64,000 nucleotides of DNA from the NCBI GenBank assembly GCA_026003235.1, contig BPGW01000006.1, positions 1 to 64,000 on the forward strand. Reading direction: 5' to 3'. A model generated the notes under the pieces. That model was not told the origin of the DNA. It was given only the letters and a program-made list of their open reading frames with translations, and did not search any database. The DNA is from Bacteroidia bacterium. GTDB taxonomy: Bacteria > Bacteroidota > Bacteroidia > SpSt-205. Below are positions 9,186-18,205 of this stretch, piece after piece. A program made the position numbers and the translations under genes. Position 1 is the first letter of the stretch. Every line of letters begins with the position of its first letter.

Positions 9186-9280
9186 TGCGGAAGGCACGAC
9201 GCGCTCCTTCCTAACCCCCCCAGGTCCGAAAGGAAGCAAGGGTCGGAAGCGAGGCGGGCGATGCCTCTCCGCATTTTTTG
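9186..9280 (+). ncRNA. ffs: Signal recognition particle RNA (4.5S type)
   Basis: The conserved SRP domain IV core is visible around 9222-9240 (CAGGTCCGAAAGGAAGCA, with a GGAA-type tetraloop region). The flanks pair: TGCGGA at 9186-9191 with TCCGCA at 9268-9273, AGGC with GCCT just inside, and CCC/GGG plus TTCC/GGAA next to the core. A T-rich run (9274-9282) follows and probably terminates transcription. A TACCTTTG box at 9174-9181 ends 4 nt before the stem. At about 90 nt this is the short form without an Alu domain. The RNA partners Ffh in co-translational targeting. Confidence 0.93.
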
Positions 9281-9281
9281 T

Positions 9282-10157
9282 TTAGGCCAGGCGATAAGCG
9301 GTGTTCTTGAGCTCGCGCAGCTTCTCAATACGCTTGGGAATAGGAGGGTGCGTGCTGAAAAGATTCAAAAGGAAGTCCCCTGCTCCGGAAAAAGGATTGG
9401 CAATGAACAGGTGAGCTGTCGCTGTGTTGGCATGCTCCATGGGGATAGCCTGGGTCAGCTGGTGTAGTTTGGCCAGAGCGCTGATGAGACCATCCGGGCT
9501 TCCCACCATGAGGGCCGCGGTGCGGTCAGCTTCGTATTCTCGGGCCCGGGAAATGGCGAGCTGAATAAGCGTAGCCGCCAGGGCTGCGATCATTCCTACC
9601 ACAATAGCCAGTATCAGGCCTACGCCGTTGTCCTCCCGGTCTCGGCTGCTGCGGAAAAACATAGACCACCGCAGCATATCCACCAGCCAAGTGATCGCCC
9701 CCACCACGGTGGCTGCTATCGTCATCGTGAGCATGTCGCGGTTTTTGATGTGGGCCAGCTCGTGGGCTAAGACTCCCTCTACCTCTTGCGGGGTCATGCT
9801 TTGCAGGAGCCCTGCTGTAAAGGCTACGATCCCCTGCGAAGGCGAAGGACCCGTCGCAAAGGCATTGGGTTGCATCTCGGGAATGAGGTAGAGTTTAGGC
9901 ATAGGAAGGCCTGCCCGCTGAGTCAGGCGCCTCGTCATGTCATAGAGCCACCGGTACTCCCGCTCTGGCAGCGGCTGTGCCCGATACTGCCATAAAATCA
10001 GCTTATGCCCGAAAAAGTACGCCACCAGGTTCATGATAGCCGCCATCACGAGCGCTATCGTCATGCCTACAGGTCCACCTGCCAGGCGACCCACCACGAC
10101 CAGTAGGATCGTCAGCGTCGCCAGCAGCAGAAAGGTCTTCACGCTATTCCAGCTCAT
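9282..10157 (-). CDS. htpX: HtpX-like M48 membrane zinc metalloprotease
   Basis: A 291-residue inner-membrane protease for quality control of misfolded membrane proteins. Two N-terminal transmembrane helices are followed by the zinc motif HELAH (in GVLAHELAHIKNRD), two more hydrophobic segments, and the third zinc ligand Glu in SRAREYEADRTAA. Length and motif order match HtpX. A TATCTTTG box at 10165-10172 ends 7 nt before the ATG. The stop codon lies next to the SRP RNA terminator on the other strand. Confidence 0.93.
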   Translation of the reverse strand: MSWNSVKTFLLLATLTILLVVVGRLAGGPVGMTIALVMAAIMNLVAYFFGHKLILWQYRAQPLPEREYRWLYDMTRRLTQRAGLPMPKLYLIPEMQPNAFATGPSPSQGIVAFTAGLLQSMTPQEVEGVLAHELAHIKNRDMLTMTIAATVVGAITWLVDMLRWSMFFRSSRDREDNGVGLILAIVVGMIAALAATLIQLAISRAREYEADRTAALMVGSPDGLISALAKLHQLTQAIPMEHANTATAHLFIANPFSGAGDFLLNLFSTHPPIPKRIEKLRELKNTAYRLA

Positions 10158-10164
10158 ACTACTA

Positions 10165-10172
10165 CAAAGATA
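10165..10172 (-). promoter_or_regulatory. -7 box (TATCTTTG) for htpX
   Basis: Ends 7 nt before the ATG. Confidence 0.7.
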
Positions 10173-10255
10173 GCAAACTTTAGACCCCTGTCAGGCTGTC
10201 AGACCCGGAGAAGCCCGCAACCGGGCAACGCAGTTTTTTCGTATATTGTGCTAAG

Positions 10256-11563
10256 ATGAAACGAAGCGGCCTGCTTTTCTCTCTCTGGCTGGGCCTGGTA
10301 TGGGGGCAGAGCTGCCCCACTACGTTTCCTTCGCCGCCAAGCTGTGATGGCTGCACCCCACTTACAGTGGGGGGGAGTGGCGTGGCCGTGGTGCCCGCAG
10401 GCCAAACCCGATGTGTGCCCGCAGGCCAAACCGTCACAGTCTCAGAAGTAGACCTCAAAAAAGAAGCCAGCCTTATCGTATGCGGCACGTTGGTCATCCG
10501 CGGGGATTTCAGTCCAAACACCAACGGAGCCAACTTCTGGGTAGCACCCGGGGGCGTAGTCACCGTCCAAGGCAATACTAACCTCAACGCCTGGGTCAAC
10601 ATCTACAACTTTGGTACCTTTTCCGCTTCTAACCTCAATCTCAATGGCGGGAATGCGGCCTTTTGGAATGTGGGCACGGGCGCGCAAGTGAATGTTTCCG
10701 GCACCATCCATGTCAATGCCGCTACCCAGTTCGTCAATCATCAAGGGATAGTTTCTGCTAACCAGCTCACGCTGAATGGCAACGCCACCGCTTGCCTCTC
10801 AGAGGGCGCTTGTATCTCAGTGAACTCTTTTACTTCCAACGGCAATGGGGCTATCCAGGTCACGGGTTCGGCTCCGGTGGCGCTCAGTTTCACAGGCACC
10901 GCTACCCTCAATAGTCAGGTAACCAGCTCCAGCCTGCTGTATGTATGTCAGGCGCCGGGGGCTACGGCCAATAACCCCGCCAACTGGGGCGCTGCCCAGG
11001 TCACCCAAAACTGCACCAGCGGCTGCGGCGTCTTGCCTGCCAAAATTCTCACCTTGAAGGCCAGAAGAGAAGGCCATCAGGTCGTGCTTACATGGCGCTG
11101 CAGCCTCCCTTGCCTACGATTCCAGGTGAAGGTGCTTCTGGAGGAAGGGGGAGTTGTCTTATGGGAGGGCGCAGGGACTGCTTTGGCGATGGCAGAAGAG
11201 GAGCTGCCTAAGCAGCGCGGGTGGACCTTTGAGGTGGTTGCGCTGGGGGCTGCCGGTCAAGAGCTGGCCAGAGCTACGGCCAGCCTGCCTGCTGGTAAGG
11301 ACCTTACGCTCAAGCTTTTCCCTTCGCTTTTTGCAGAAAGCCTCACTTCCACTTGGGATGGGGAAGAGCCTCTGCGGCTGCACTGGTTTTCTGCGGCGGG
11401 GCAGGAAGTAGGCCAGGTGGAGATTGGGCCTGGCGTGACCACCTTCCAGACCCTGGGCAACGGCGTGGCGCTGGCTTCTCTGCCTAAGGGCGCTTACCTG
11501 GTGCGAGCTACCCTGCCTTCAGGGCATCCGCTTGGGACCTTCACGCTCCTCAAAACCGAGTAA
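10256..11563 (+). CDS. Secreted Cys-containing repeat protein with a probable type IX secretion C-terminal domain
   Basis: A 435-residue protein with signal peptide MKRSGLLFSLWLGLVWGQS. Residues about 20-250 form short Asn/Gly/Thr/Val-rich repeats (NLNLNGGNAAFWNVGTGAQV) suggestive of a beta-helix or polymer-forming fold, with a small direct repeat (VPAGQT twice). The end resembles a type A sorting domain (LKLFPSLF...LHWFSAAGQEVGQ...LPKGAYLVRATLPSG...LLK), with the usual YPNP degenerate. It is probably exported through PorU-dependent type IX secretion, but its binding or structural role is unknown. A weak box (TATATTGT at 10242-10249) lies 6 nt before the ATG. Confidence 0.6.
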   Translation: MKRSGLLFSLWLGLVWGQSCPTTFPSPPSCDGCTPLTVGGSGVAVVPAGQTRCVPAGQTVTVSEVDLKKEASLIVCGTLVIRGDFSPNTNGANFWVAPGGVVTVQGNTNLNAWVNIYNFGTFSASNLNLNGGNAAFWNVGTGAQVNVSGTIHVNAATQFVNHQGIVSANQLTLNGNATACLSEGACISVNSFTSNGNGAIQVTGSAPVALSFTGTATLNSQVTSSSLLYVCQAPGATANNPANWGAAQVTQNCTSGCGVLPAKILTLKARREGHQVVLTWRCSLPCLRFQVKVLLEEGGVVLWEGAGTALAMAEEELPKQRGWTFEVVALGAAGQELARATASLPAGKDLTLKLFPSLFAESLTSTWDGEEPLRLHWFSAAGQEVGQVEIGPGVTTFQTLGNGVALASLPKGAYLVRATLPSGHPLGTFTLLKTE

Positions 11564-11566
11564 ACT

Positions 11567-12109
11567 TTAGGGGGCAGGCTTGTAGCGGCCCCACCAGGTT
11601 ACTTCCACCGTCTCAGCGATTTTTTGGGTCAGCAAACGGGGAATAGCTATCCTGTGGTCAGCGGGCTTTACATAAGCTTTGCCGGAAAGGAGAACGATGC
11701 CGTTTGGCTGGATCTCAAACACCCCACTCAAGACCCTTTCCTGGGCCACGCCATGTATTTGCAAGAGGCCCTTGGCGCTAACAGCGTAAGTGCCGGGCGT
11801 GGGATAAGGAACAGGCGCTACAAGCTTGCCCCGAAAGTAAGCGTAGGGGTACTTTTCGCTCTCCAGGTAGTTTTCGTTGAAGTGCTCCTCCATTAGCTTA
11901 TTAGGGAAAGAGAAGCCGCGGATTTTGATGCGCACGAAGACCGAGTCAGTGGCGAGGTCCAGGAAGCTATAGACGCCCCGGGTGTTTTCGGCGGTGATTT
12001 TTTCCAGCGGCGCATCGGAGTAAAAGCGCAGGTAGAGCGTGTCTGCCACGAGCCGCTGCGCAAAAGCTCCGCCGATGAGCAGGCTAATAGCCCAGACTGG
12101 GGTCCCCAT
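11567..12109 (-). CDS. YceI-family periplasmic protein
   Basis: A 180-residue protein with signal peptide MGTPVWAISLLIGGAFAQ and a YceI lipocalin-like fold (LRFYSDAPLEKITAENTRGVYSFLD...FFRGK-type strands...GLLQIHGVAQERVLSGVFEI). YceI proteins bind isoprenoid or quinone-like lipids. The ATG lies inside the 3' end of the DUF5777 gene (26-nt overlap), so it is the third gene of an operon with a lipoprotein cytochrome c and an outer-membrane barrel. The context suggests a role in envelope electron transfer or lipid handling, but that is inference. Confidence 0.8.
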   Translation of the reverse strand: MGTPVWAISLLIGGAFAQRLVADTLYLRFYSDAPLEKITAENTRGVYSFLDLATDSVFVRIKIRGFSFPNKLMEEHFNENYLESEKYPYAYFRGKLVAPVPYPTPGTYAVSAKGLLQIHGVAQERVLSGVFEIQPNGIVLLSGKAYVKPADHRIAIPRLLTQKIAETVEVTWWGRYKPAP

Positions 12110-12944
12110 ACAGCGAAAAGATGCGTGAGATGTTGAAGCCCAGGCTTAGCCGGTAGCCTTGCGTGAGGAGGGTTTGAGGCTCGGCGATGCCGGCAGCGTT
12201 GGAGAGGCCTATCTGGAAGACATGCCCCCCTGTCTCTACCTCCAAGACGACGGCATAAGGGATACGGTAGTCAGGCAGGCCTCGGCCTTCTTGGGGTTCG
12301 TTTTCCCAGAGGGGGAGAGCGGTTTCGGCGGCGAGGGTGAGCCGCTTGGTCAGCTTGAAGCGGGCTATCACCGGCACAAAGGCGTAATCGTTGGGCGCTT
12401 GCCAGCTCAGGGCGTAATTCTGATGGAGCCAAGCTATCCCTGCCAGCGCCGAAAAGCGCGAGCTGACCTTTCGGGCAGCCAGGAGCTGATGCAGATACTG
12501 AAACCGATGTACAGCTTGAGGATACCGGGCCCCATCCTGGAGGTCGCTGTAAAAGACCGCCCCGTAGTAAGTCAGCGAGAAAGGGGTGCCTCGGGGGACT
12601 TTTTGCCGCAGTAGGCGCACTTTCACGAAAGCGTCGTAGAGGCGGCCTACGCCGCTCCGCTCAAGGCCTACCGTGAGGTAGTCGGTAACCCCATAGTCCA
12701 GGGACAGCCGAACCTGCGCGCCTGCATCCAGCCCCCAAAAGGTGGCATAGCCCCGCGTAAGGTCTCCGAATCGGTGCGCCACCCGAAACTCCAGATGTCC
12801 TCGGGCGGCCGTCTCGGTGGTGTGGAAATTGTAAAGGCGGGTACCCTTAAAGGTGGCCAGAACCGGTTCGGGCTTTTCCTCGGGAGGTTGAGCGCACAGG
12901 ATCGCTGTCAGGCTTATCACTGCGGGTAGCCAGCGTCTATCCAT
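12084..12944 (-). CDS. DUF5777-family beta-barrel protein
   Basis: A 286-residue protein with signal peptide MDRRWLPAVISLTAILCAQ and the family's conserved start of the mature protein (ATFKGTRLYNFHTTETAARG, then LEFRVAHRFGDL). Later beta strands alternate aromatic and polar residues, as in outer-membrane barrels. The function is unestablished; in Bacteroidota I associate the family with cytochrome c and YceI genes, as here. The ATG at 12944 overlaps the end of the cytochrome gene by 28 nt; a TTG further upstream is less likely. Confidence 0.82.
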   Translation of the reverse strand: MDRRWLPAVISLTAILCAQPPEEKPEPVLATFKGTRLYNFHTTETAARGHLEFRVAHRFGDLTRGYATFWGLDAGAQVRLSLDYGVTDYLTVGLERSGVGRLYDAFVKVRLLRQKVPRGTPFSLTYYGAVFYSDLQDGARYPQAVHRFQYLHQLLAARKVSSRFSALAGIAWLHQNYALSWQAPNDYAFVPVIARFKLTKRLTLAAETALPLWENEPQEGRGLPDYRIPYAVVLEVETGGHVFQIGLSNAAGIAEPQTLLTQGYRLSLGFNISRIFSLYGDPSLGY

Positions 12945-13276
12945 TTTTTCAGTTTGGCTAAGGTGCAATCATCCAGCTTGTAAGAAGGGGGCATCTGACC
13001 GCTTACCATGCTGTTGTACCACTTTCCGCTGCGGGCGGAGCTAACCACTTGATCGTACGTCTCCAGGGCCAGGCCTTTGGAGGGACTATTTCCGCCGTGG
13101 CAGCTCGTGCAGTGCTGCCGCATCACATCCGCTACGTACCCGCTGTACGTAATAACCAGCGTGTCCACGCCTGGGCAAGTGGGAGCTGGGGGGGCGGGTT
13201 TGTCCTTTTTGCATTGCAGCCCCCATCCCATCACCCCTACCGCCGCCAGGAGAGCTAACGCCTTGGACCGTTGCAT
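12917..13276 (-). CDS. Small lipoprotein c-type cytochrome
   Basis: A 119-residue protein with a lipoprotein-type signal (MQRSKALALLAAVGVMGWGLQC, Cys 22), a Lys/Pro linker, one haem-binding CTSCH motif and a candidate axial Met in SGQMPPSY. The end (LAKLKKWIDAGYP) matches planctomycete/Bacteroidota-type c cytochromes. It is first in the operon with DUF5777 and YceI. A TACATTTA box at 13281-13288 ends 4 nt before the ATG. It is likely a periplasmic electron carrier anchored to a membrane. Confidence 0.85.
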   Translation of the reverse strand: MQRSKALALLAAVGVMGWGLQCKKDKPAPPAPTCPGVDTLVITYSGYVADVMRQHCTSCHGGNSPSKGLALETYDQVVSSARSGKWYNSMVSGQMPPSYKLDDCTLAKLKKWIDAGYPQ

Positions 13277-13280
13277 GCTG

Positions 13281-13288
13281 TAAATGTA
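13281..13288 (-). promoter_or_regulatory. -7-like box (TACATTTA) for the cytochrome-DUF5777-YceI operon
   Basis: Ends 4 nt before the cytochrome ATG; the last base departs from consensus. Confidence 0.5.
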
Positions 13289-13349
13289 ACACATAAAGGG
13301 CTTGAGTACGCCTATAGGCGAGGACAACGATGCCATAGAAGCCTCTTAC

Positions 13350-13508
13350 CTAATGATAGATAATCAGGGCCAGTTTTTTAGCGACGTAGGGCGTGAGTGC
13401 CAGCTCAGTGAGCCAATCTTGAGGGTGGGAGTTCAGAAAACTTTGCAGCAGGTGGAGTTTGAACCGGAGAAATTTGCGCGGCGGGGTGGGTTTTATGCGT
13501 GGGGTCAA
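13350..13508 (-). CDS. Possible 52-residue ORF after the tolC-like gene
   Basis: Reading on the minus strand, a TTG at 13508 lies 3 nt past the stop of the TolC-like gene and opens a frame ending in TAG at 13350. The product is basic then amphipathic (LLTPRIKPTPPRKFLRFK...LTELALTPYVAKKLALIIYH). Composition is protein-like, but there is no ATG and no family match. It may be real and coupled to tolC, or chance. Beyond it, 13277-13349 holds only the promoter of the cytochrome operon. Confidence 0.25.
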   Translation of the reverse strand: MTPRIKPTPPRKFLRFKLHLLQSFLNSHPQDWLTELALTPYVAKKLALIIYH

Positions 13509-13511
13509 GAG

Positions 13512-14942
13512 CTACTGCCAGCCGCCGCCGAGGGCTCGGTACAGGGCGATCTGCGCTCGTAGGGCCTCAAGTTTGGTTTCAATGAGTTCCATTTGGGCTT
13601 CAAGGGCTTCGGTCTGGGTCAGGAGCACTTCCAGGTAGTCGGCTTCGGCGGAGCGGTAGAGGCGGTTGGCGATGGGGATGGACTCCAGGAGGATGGCCAC
13701 CTCCTGGGCCTTGGTGGCGTAGCTGCGGGTGGCGTTTAGGAGGCGAGCCCACTGGGTTTGCACTTCGGTGTAGGCGGTGAGGAGAGTGCGTTCGTAAGCC
13801 TGGAGAGCCTGGCGCTGGCGGGCGGTGGCGGTGCCGTAAGCTGCCTTGAGAGCGTTCCAGTTGATGAGAGGCTGAAGGGCTTCCCATCCGAGGCTGTAGA
13901 GCATGGATTCTGGCGAAAGGAGCAGACCGGGGTGGAAGGCCTGGACGCCTAAAGCGCCGCGCAGGCCCACCACCGGGTAAAAAGCTGCCCGCGCCGAGAG
14001 CACTTCCAGGTGGGCGGCTTGGAGGGTTTTTTCTGCGGCGCGCACATCGGGGCGTTGGGTAAGAAGCTGGGACGGCGTGCCTATCGTCATCGTTGTATCT
14101 ACGGGCAGAGTCAGGAAAGCCTCCGAGGAGAGGGGCAACCTTGCCGGGATGCGCCCCAGCAAGAAGGTAAGGCGGTTTTCTACGGCGGCTTGTCGCTGCA
14201 CTAGGAGGTAGCGGCGGTTCTGGGTGTTGAGCAGGCGGGCCTGGAAGCGGTTCACGGCGAGCTGAGTAGCCCGGCCAGCCTGTTTATTCAGCTGAGTCAG
14301 CTGGAGCGCCTGGGTCTGGATTTGTATATAAGTGTCTATGACGGTGACGAGGGCACGCAAAGCCAGCAGTTCGTAGTAGGACTCGGCGACTTCGGCCACG
14401 AGCTGGGTGGTGGCGAAGCGGCGGGTTTCTTCGGCGGCCAGCACGCGCAGAAGGGCCGCTTGGCGGGCATTGCGAAGTCTCCGCCAAATGTCCAGTTCCC
14501 AAGAGGCGTACAGACCTCCTTCGTAGAGGGAGAGGGGTTCGGGGAAAGGCCGCCCGGGTTCGGGGGCAAGTTGCCGCTCCACGGCGCCGGCAGGGGTAAA
14601 AGCGCCAGATTTGGCCACTTCGCTTTGAAGGCCCAATCGTACGAAAGGCAGGTATTCTCCTCGGCGGGCTTGCGCTTCCCGGCGAGCGATTTCCACTTCG
14701 GCCTCCAGGATGCGCAGCTCCTGGTTGTACGCCAGAGCGGTATCTATGAGGGCTTGAAGGTAAGGGTCTTTGAAGTACTGCCTCCAAGGGAGAGTTCCTA
14801 TGGAAGTGGAGTCAGGGGGATGGTAGGCATACGTAGGGGGCAGGTGCAGTTGAGGCATAGGTCTGGCGGGGCGGAATCCTGCGCATCCCCCCAGGACGCT
14901 GATCCCAAGGGTAACCCCGACGGCTTTCCATCCGAAGCTCAT
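13512..14942 (-). CDS. TolC/NodT-type outer-membrane efflux lipoprotein
   Basis: A 476-residue outer-membrane channel of an RND tripartite pump. The signal ends in a lipobox (SVLGGCAGF), so the mature protein is probably acylated, as in the NodT/OprM group. Two long alpha-helical OEP repeats follow (LIDTALAYNQELRILEAEVE; SARAAFYPVVGLRGALG, YERTLLTAYTEVQTQWA). The ATG overlaps the stop of the RND pump gene (ATGA), so it is translated in the same operon. Confidence 0.93.
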   Translation of the reverse strand: MSFGWKAVGVTLGISVLGGCAGFRPARPMPQLHLPPTYAYHPPDSTSIGTLPWRQYFKDPYLQALIDTALAYNQELRILEAEVEIARREAQARRGEYLPFVRLGLQSEVAKSGAFTPAGAVERQLAPEPGRPFPEPLSLYEGGLYASWELDIWRRLRNARQAALLRVLAAEETRRFATTQLVAEVAESYYELLALRALVTVIDTYIQIQTQALQLTQLNKQAGRATQLAVNRFQARLLNTQNRRYLLVQRQAAVENRLTFLLGRIPARLPLSSEAFLTLPVDTTMTIGTPSQLLTQRPDVRAAEKTLQAAHLEVLSARAAFYPVVGLRGALGVQAFHPGLLLSPESMLYSLGWEALQPLINWNALKAAYGTATARQRQALQAYERTLLTAYTEVQTQWARLLNATRSYATKAQEVAILLESIPIANRLYRSAEADYLEVLLTQTEALEAQMELIETKLEALRAQIALYRALGGGWQ

Positions 14943-17900
14943 GGCTGAAAGGAACGAGCGGTTTTACGGCGTCTGCGCAGCCTGAGCAGGGTGCGCCAGT
15001 GCCGGACTTTCTTCCACACCGAAGCGCGAGCGTAGGCCTCCTCTACCAGCTCCTCGGTGAGGGAGCGTTCCTCTTGGTCTTTCAGGAGGGTTCGGTTGCC
15101 CTGGAGGCAGGCAAAGACATAGTACAGGCCAGGAATGAAGAATATGCCTATCACGGTGCCGATGAGCATCCCTCCGAAGGCTGAGGTACCTACGGTGCGG
15201 CTGGCCAAAGCCCCGGCGCCGTGGGAGAGCATGAGAGGCACCACGCCCATGACAAAAGCAAACGAGGTCATCAGAATAGGTCGCAAGCGCATGCGGGCCC
15301 CTTCTGCAGCGGCTTCTGCGATAGGAAGGCCCTGTCGCTGTCGCTGTAAGGCGTACTCTACAATCAATACGGCGTTTTTGCCCAGCAAACCTACCACCAT
15401 AATCAGGGCGATTTGGGCAAAAATGTCATTAGCTAAGCCGAAAAGCTTGAGAAAGAAAAAAGCCCCAAAAATGCCAGGTGGTAACGAAAAGAGAACCGCC
15501 AACGGCAAAATAAAGCTCTCGTACTGAGCTGCCAGGACCAGATATACAAAAAACAGCACCACCAGAAAGATGTAGAGGGCTTCGTTGCCGCGGCGGGCCT
15601 CATCGTAAGAGAGTCCTTCCCAGGCGATGTCGTACCCGCGAGGAAGCACCTTTTGCGCCACTTCCTGGATAGCTTCGATGGCGTCGCCCGTGGTGTAACC
15701 CGCCGCAGGAAGACCTCGTATCGCAGCTGAGTTGTACAGATTGTAGCGAGTCAGCTCGTTGGGACCTTGCTTTTTCTCCATGTGCATGAAAACCGAATAT
15801 GGGACATATTCACCTCGCTCATTCTTGACATAGAGATTGAGAATGTCTGAGGGATAACGCCGAAATTGAGGATCTGCCTGCACATAGACCTTGAAGAACC
15901 GGCCAAACCGAATAAAGCCCTGTTCGTAGGTGCTGCCGATCAGGATATTGAGGTTTTCCATGGCTTGGCCTATGGAGACGCCTTTTTGCATGGCGATGGC
16001 GTTGTCAATGTAGAGCTGGTATTGAGGGTAGTTTACGGCGTAGAAGGTGAAAAGGCCGGTGATCTCAGGGCGCTTTTCCAGGGAGTCCATGAATTCTCGG
16101 ACGACTTGGTAGAAGGCCTGGTAGTCTAAGGAGCCGGTTTTGTCCAGGAGACGGAGGGAAAAGCCTCCTGAGGTGCCAAATCCTGGTACAGCCGGCGGAT
16201 CGAAGAATTCCACTACGGCTGGGAGGCTTTTTGCTTTTTCTTCCAGCTCTTCCCGAATCTCTGCGACACTCCGCTTGCGCTTAGACCAATCTTTGAGCTG
16301 GATCAGGACGGTACCGGCGTTGGATCCGCGCCCTTCTGTCATGATCTCATAGCCCGCTAACGCTGTAGCGGTTTCCACTTCAGGGATCTCTTTGCAAATC
16401 TCCTGCAGCCGGCGAGACACAGAAAAGGTATACTCCAAAGTAGAGCCTGGAGCTGTCTGCAAAATCGCGTAAATCATGCCTTGGTCTTCGTTGGGCACGA
16501 AGCCAGTGGGCATAAACTCAAGGAGCACCACCACCCCCGCTAAGAAAACAGCCACTCCTCCCAGCGCAAACCAAGGCCGGGTAACGGTGACCTTGACAAG
16601 GCGAGCATACCGCTCGCTAAGCCGTTCAAACCAGGCGTTGAAAGCTTGGAAGAAGCGTTGCCAAGGGGAACGGTGGGCAGCGCCGGAGCTATGCAAAGGC
16701 CGTAAAATCATGGCGCTGAGTACCGGCGTGAGGGTCAGCGCCACCAGCCCCGAGAGCAAGATGGAAGTAGAAAGAACCACGGAAAAGTTCCGATAAAAAA
16801 CCCCTACCGGCCCGCTGAGAAAGGCAATTGGCACAAAGACCGAGATCATCACCAGCGTAATGGCGATGATAGCGCCGCCGATTTCTCGCATCACTTCTTG
16901 GACCGCTTGGTAGGGGGCAAGGTGGGCTAATTCCATCTTGGCGTGGGTGGCTTCCACCACAACGATGGCGTCATCTACTACGATCCCAATGGCCAGCACA
17001 AGCGCAAAGAGAACAATCATATTGATAGAAAGCCCAAAAACCAGCGCAAAAAAGAAAGAACCTATTAGAGAGACCGGAACGGCCAGCGTCGGTACCAGCG
17101 TGGAACGCCAATCTCCTAAAAAGAGAAGCACCACCAGCGTAACCAGAATAAACGCATCCCGCAGCGTAGCCACCACCTCTTCAATAGAAGCATCCAAAAA
17201 GCGTGAGACATCGTAGCTAAGGCTATAATGAACCCCTTTGGGAAAGTCTTTTTCAAACTCTTGGAGTTTGGCTTTGATCTGGGAGATAACGCGCTGGGCG
17301 TTGGAACCGGTGACTTGTTTGAGCATGATGGAAGTGGCGGGATAGCCATTGAGGTTGGAGTAGATGTCGTAAAACTCGGAGCCTAATTCCACGCGGGCTA
17401 TGTCTTTTAGCCGTAAGATTTGGCCATTTTCGTTGGCGCGGACGATGATGTCTTCGTACTGTTCGGGCTTATTGTAGCGGTCTTGATAGAAAAGGGTGTA
17501 TTCAAGGGATTGGGCGACTTTGCCGGAGCTTTGACCTAAGCGACCTGGGCGTGCCAGGAGGCTTTGCTGGAGCATGGCTTCCATGACCTCTTCAGAAGAG
17601 ACGTTGTAAGCCCGCATACGATCGGGATCCAGCCACACGCGCATGGCATAAATCCGACTTCCTAAAATTTGAGCCCGCGCTATGCCTGGAATGCGCTGCA
17701 GCTCCGGCAGCATTTTTGTGAGGCTGTAATTGTACAAGAACTTCTCGTCGAGGGTGCTATCGGTGCTATAGAGGTTGACAAACATCAGCATGCTGGGGTC
17801 TATAGGGGTAATGATGACGCCTTCGCGTTGGACCAGGGTTGGGAGCAAAGGCATCACTTGGTCCACGCGGATTTTGACCCGTACTACCGCTTCGTCGGGG

Positions 17901-18196
17901 TCAGTGCCCGGCTCAAAAACGACCTGGATGGTGCCCTCGCCAGCGCTGGTGGCATCCGAGATGATGTAGCGCATGCCCGGCACCCCATTGATGGCTTGTT
18001 CAAGGGGAATAATGGTGGATTTGACCAGCACATCCGCACTGGCGCCAGGGTAGGCAATAAACACATTGACGGTGGTGGGAGCCACAGGCGGAAACTGCGA
18101 AATAGGAAGCCGACTCAAGGAAAGCAGCCCCACAAAGACTATCAGCACCGAAAGGACAATCGCCAAAACCGGACGCCTTAAAACGCCGCTCAGCAT
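14939..18196 (-). CDS. RND-family hydrophobe/amphiphile efflux pump (AcrB type)
   Basis: A 1085-residue proton-driven inner-membrane transporter with the usual duplicated layout. There is a TM helix at the N-terminus (PVLAIVLSVLIVFVGLLSL), two large periplasmic loops and two blocks of TM helices. The proton-relay motif GIVVDDAIVVVEA in TM4 keeps both aspartates, and the C-terminal block has MVVGLLGKNAVLIVEYA. The C-terminal tail is basic. It lies 9 nt after the adaptor gene and overlaps the tolC-like gene. Substrates cannot be told from sequence; multidrug export is typical. Confidence 0.96.
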   Translation of the reverse strand: MLSGVLRRPVLAIVLSVLIVFVGLLSLSRLPISQFPPVAPTTVNVFIAYPGASADVLVKSTIIPLEQAINGVPGMRYIISDATSAGEGTIQVVFEPGTDPDEAVVRVKIRVDQVMPLLPTLVQREGVIITPIDPSMLMFVNLYSTDSTLDEKFLYNYSLTKMLPELQRIPGIARAQILGSRIYAMRVWLDPDRMRAYNVSSEEVMEAMLQQSLLARPGRLGQSSGKVAQSLEYTLFYQDRYNKPEQYEDIIVRANENGQILRLKDIARVELGSEFYDIYSNLNGYPATSIMLKQVTGSNAQRVISQIKAKLQEFEKDFPKGVHYSLSYDVSRFLDASIEEVVATLRDAFILVTLVVLLFLGDWRSTLVPTLAVPVSLIGSFFFALVFGLSINMIVLFALVLAIGIVVDDAIVVVEATHAKMELAHLAPYQAVQEVMREIGGAIIAITLVMISVFVPIAFLSGPVGVFYRNFSVVLSTSILLSGLVALTLTPVLSAMILRPLHSSGAAHRSPWQRFFQAFNAWFERLSERYARLVKVTVTRPWFALGGVAVFLAGVVVLLEFMPTGFVPNEDQGMIYAILQTAPGSTLEYTFSVSRRLQEICKEIPEVETATALAGYEIMTEGRGSNAGTVLIQLKDWSKRKRSVAEIREELEEKAKSLPAVVEFFDPPAVPGFGTSGGFSLRLLDKTGSLDYQAFYQVVREFMDSLEKRPEITGLFTFYAVNYPQYQLYIDNAIAMQKGVSIGQAMENLNILIGSTYEQGFIRFGRFFKVYVQADPQFRRYPSDILNLYVKNERGEYVPYSVFMHMEKKQGPNELTRYNLYNSAAIRGLPAAGYTTGDAIEAIQEVAQKVLPRGYDIAWEGLSYDEARRGNEALYIFLVVLFFVYLVLAAQYESFILPLAVLFSLPPGIFGAFFFLKLFGLANDIFAQIALIMVVGLLGKNAVLIVEYALQRQRQGLPIAEAAAEGARMRLRPILMTSFAFVMGVVPLMLSHGAGALASRTVGTSAFGGMLIGTVIGIFFIPGLYYVFACLQGNRTLLKDQEERSLTEELVEEAYARASVWKKVRHWRTLLRLRRRRKTARSFQP

Positions 18197-18205
18197 AAGA
18201 GCTAC

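Noticed and set aside
10391-10432. Short direct repeat as a possible attachment site
   Set aside because: It encodes VPAGQT twice inside a repeat-rich cargo protein and has no mobile-element context.
13302-13562. Plus-strand open frame between the cytochrome operon and the tolC-like gene
   Set aside because: It runs into the tolC-like gene in antisense and has no promoter box or recognisable domain.
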